Assembly: GCA_905182495.1 (NCBI GenBank)
Contig: CAJJBU010000017.1
Coordinates: 107,901 to 171,900 of the forward strand
DNA length: 64,000 nt
Reading direction: 5' to 3'
Source: Flavobacteriales bacterium UBA952
GTDB taxonomy: Bacteria; Bacteroidota; Bacteroidia; Flavobacteriales_D; Crocinitomicaceae
Part shown: piece after piece, positions 62,308 through 64,000 of the stretch
Position numbering within the stretch: position 1 is the stretch's first letter
Layout of the letters: each line of letters opens with the position of its first letter
The notes under the pieces: generated by a model
The model's database searches: none
The model's input: the letters and a program-made list of their open reading frames with translations, nothing else
Told to the model about the DNA's origin: nothing
Position numbers and translations under genes: made by a program

Positions 62308-64000
62308 ATGAAAAAAGACCTTTTACTTTTAGTTTTATTTATTCCATATTTTATTTCAAGTCAGGTCAACATTACCACGATTAATGAAATACCTGAGCAA
62401 TGTGAATGGAATTGCGATGGAACAATTTATTTTGAGGCCACTGGTACCGGAACTCTTTATTATAGTTTGGATTATTTTGGCAACAATTTGATGCCGGAAG
62501 ATTCATCGGATGTACCTGGAGACCTTACGCATTTCTACACTAATTTGTGCCCTGGCGAATATACTTTACATGTGTATGATGACATAGATACAGTACTCTT
62601 AAACCTATTCGTTTTTTCTATGTCTCCCATGATGTGGGTTGAATTAATTGCAACAGATGCCTCATGTGCTGGAAATTGTGATGGATCCATTTATCCCATA
62701 ATTAACGGTGGCTCTCCCCCTTATACTCTTGTGGTGGTCGAACGGAAGTACATCGGCCAGTATTCAAGACCTTTGTCCAGGAACTTATGACTTTCAAGTT
62801 TTTGATGCATTTGGATGTGTAAGTTTTGAATTTACTACAATAAATGGATCTGTACAGGCATCTGATTTTGTCGTTTACAATGACATCAACCAAAATTGCA
62901 TATTAGAAGCAGAACAAGGAGTGCCTGATATTCCCGTGTTGATTCAGCCTGGCAATTTGATTCAAACTACGGACTCCTGTGGGAGCATAGCTCTACCTTA
63001 TGCTGACGGAATATATACGGCTACCATTGATACTGCAAATCTCAATTGGTCTACCAATTGCCCAATTTCACAGACATTTGAAATATTAAATCAAAATTGT
63101 ACAAATGATGTAAGCTTTGGCATCTATTCTGATTTTCCATGTCCCGACCCTGATGTAAGCATATTTATGTCGTTTATGAGGCCGTGTTTTTCGAATCAGT
63201 CGGTATATGTCATGGTTTCAAATTCAAATACAGCTACCGGAGTGATGACAGATGCTTTTATTGATGTCGAGCTTGACCCTCTAATTATCGTGGATTCGGC
63301 TTCAGCTTCCTATGTAGGGCTAGGGAATAATGTATATCAATTCGAAATTGACAGTTTGAATCCAGGAGAGTCAGTTACCTTGATTTTATGGACAACGGTT
63401 AGTTGTAGTGCTTTTTTAGGCCAGACTTTGTGCATGGAAGCCAGCTTAAATTCTTTTGACCCTTGTGTCTTGGATGAAGTAATGTCTGACCCAGTAATTG
63501 ATGATGGGACAGGTGGTATATTAAATGGATTGCCTGAACCATGTACATTACCTTGGGATCAGAGTAGTTTAACGGTGGATGGATGGTGTGAAAATGACTC
63601 CATTTTCTTTGAAATCACCAATACCGGTGACTTTGGGATGGGAGACATGGAATGCTATGCACCAGTATGGATAACAATAGATGGTGTCGTTATTTCCACA
63701 GATTCAATAATGATTCAAGGGGGTGAAACACTTCTTTATTCGTATGCTGGAAATGGACAAACTTGGATTTTGAATGCAGAACAGCATCCTTTACACCCTG
63801 GAAATTCGCATCCAAATGCACACGTGGAAGCCTGCGGCGACTTCAACAATTGGACACCCAATCTAGTCAATGATTTTCCATTAGACGATGCGGATCCGAT
63901 AGTTGATATTTATTGTGGTACGGTAACCGGAAGCTTTGACCCAAATGATAAAACTGGATATCCCACAGGGCAAACATCAGAAAACTATATCCAGCCCAAT
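62308..64000 (+). pseudogene. Large T9SS-type surface protein, frameshifted, runs off the window
   Basis: Frame one (62308-62790) encodes a signal peptide (LLLLVLFIPYFISSQ) and SprB-like repeats (CEWNCDGTIYFEATG, CAGNCDGSIYPIINGGSPPYTL) and then stops. From about 62732 the next frame continues the same repeat (WWSNGSTSASIQDLCPGTYDFQVFDAFGC) and stays open to the last base. One extra G at 62731 explains the break. The end of the window has GSFDPNDKTGYPTG, a motif common in T9SS-exported Bacteroidota proteins. The 3' end, where a sorting domain would be, lies outside. It may be a true pseudogene, a phase-switched adhesin or a one-base sequence error. Confidence 0.75.

Noticed and set aside
62308..62790. 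A complete 160-residue protein ending at 62790
   Set aside because: The last residues after 62730 are out of family and the neighbouring frame continues the same repeat, so the stop results from a frameshift.

Overview
The window is a stretch of chromosome from a Bacteroidota bacterium, most likely order Flavobacteriales (a Cryomorphaceae/Crocinitomicaceae-like lineage; the family is inference). The evidence is: an alternative complex III (Act) locus joined to a caa3-type oxidase; type IX secretion (T9SS) components and cargo; a fused MurF-alanine racemase; an F1Fo operon without atpD/atpC; and promoters of the Bacteroidota form (TTG, about 17-20 nt, TAnnTTTG). The DNA is AT-rich, densely packed, and mostly housekeeping. 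I saw no prophage, integron, CRISPR array or intact transposon.

Layout. 1-6268: end of the act operon (actC partial, actD, actE, actF) and coxB-coxA, i.e. quinol to cytochrome c to oxygen. 6274-11394: a DUF3109 gene, then rimP-nusA-infB behind a leader with a strong GNRA-capped hairpin. 11467-16564: tatA, gatA, a LysM lytic transglycosylase, a DUF4837 lipoprotein, the remnant of a glycosyltransferase and a UbiA-like membrane protein. 16820-21917: leuS, a CarH/LitR-like B12-binding MerR regulator, engB and yebC. 21978-25608: T9SS lipoprotein PorW/SprE, bactofilin, AtpZ and an AtpI-like protein. 25603-37423: M28 peptidase, tdk, murF-alr, a beta-barrel-like protein, ferritin, a 1296-aa propeller/cyclase/HD sensor, methylmalonyl-CoA epimerase and hemJ. 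37508-43098: atpB-E-F-H-A-G and an orphan NarL-type response regulator.

43170-45737: envelope proteins, the first broken by a 16-bp duplication. 45784-49842: three consecutive overlapping photolyase/cryptochrome-family genes, two with substituted cofactor or electron-transfer residues. 49839-53618: the suf operon (sufA-B-C-D, no sufS or sufE). 53747-61682: SDR oxidoreductase, membrane thioredoxin-like protein, YgiQ radical SAM protein, superoxide dismutase, a PA-domain T9SS cargo and metG. 61683-62307: initiator tRNA gene with duplicated 3'-end/terminator segments. 62308-64000: a large T9SS-type surface protein with a frameshift, running off the right edge.

The most unusual items are the photolyase trio (one member lacks all four Fe-S cysteines of its closest family, another lacks the canonical flavin-proximal Asn and Trp), the single-chain propeller/cyclase/HD sensor with a substituted catalytic Arg, the tRNA-linked repeats, two genes whose promoters imply leaderless mRNAs, and two genes broken by small insertions. 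I did not find a convincing wholly new multi-gene system.
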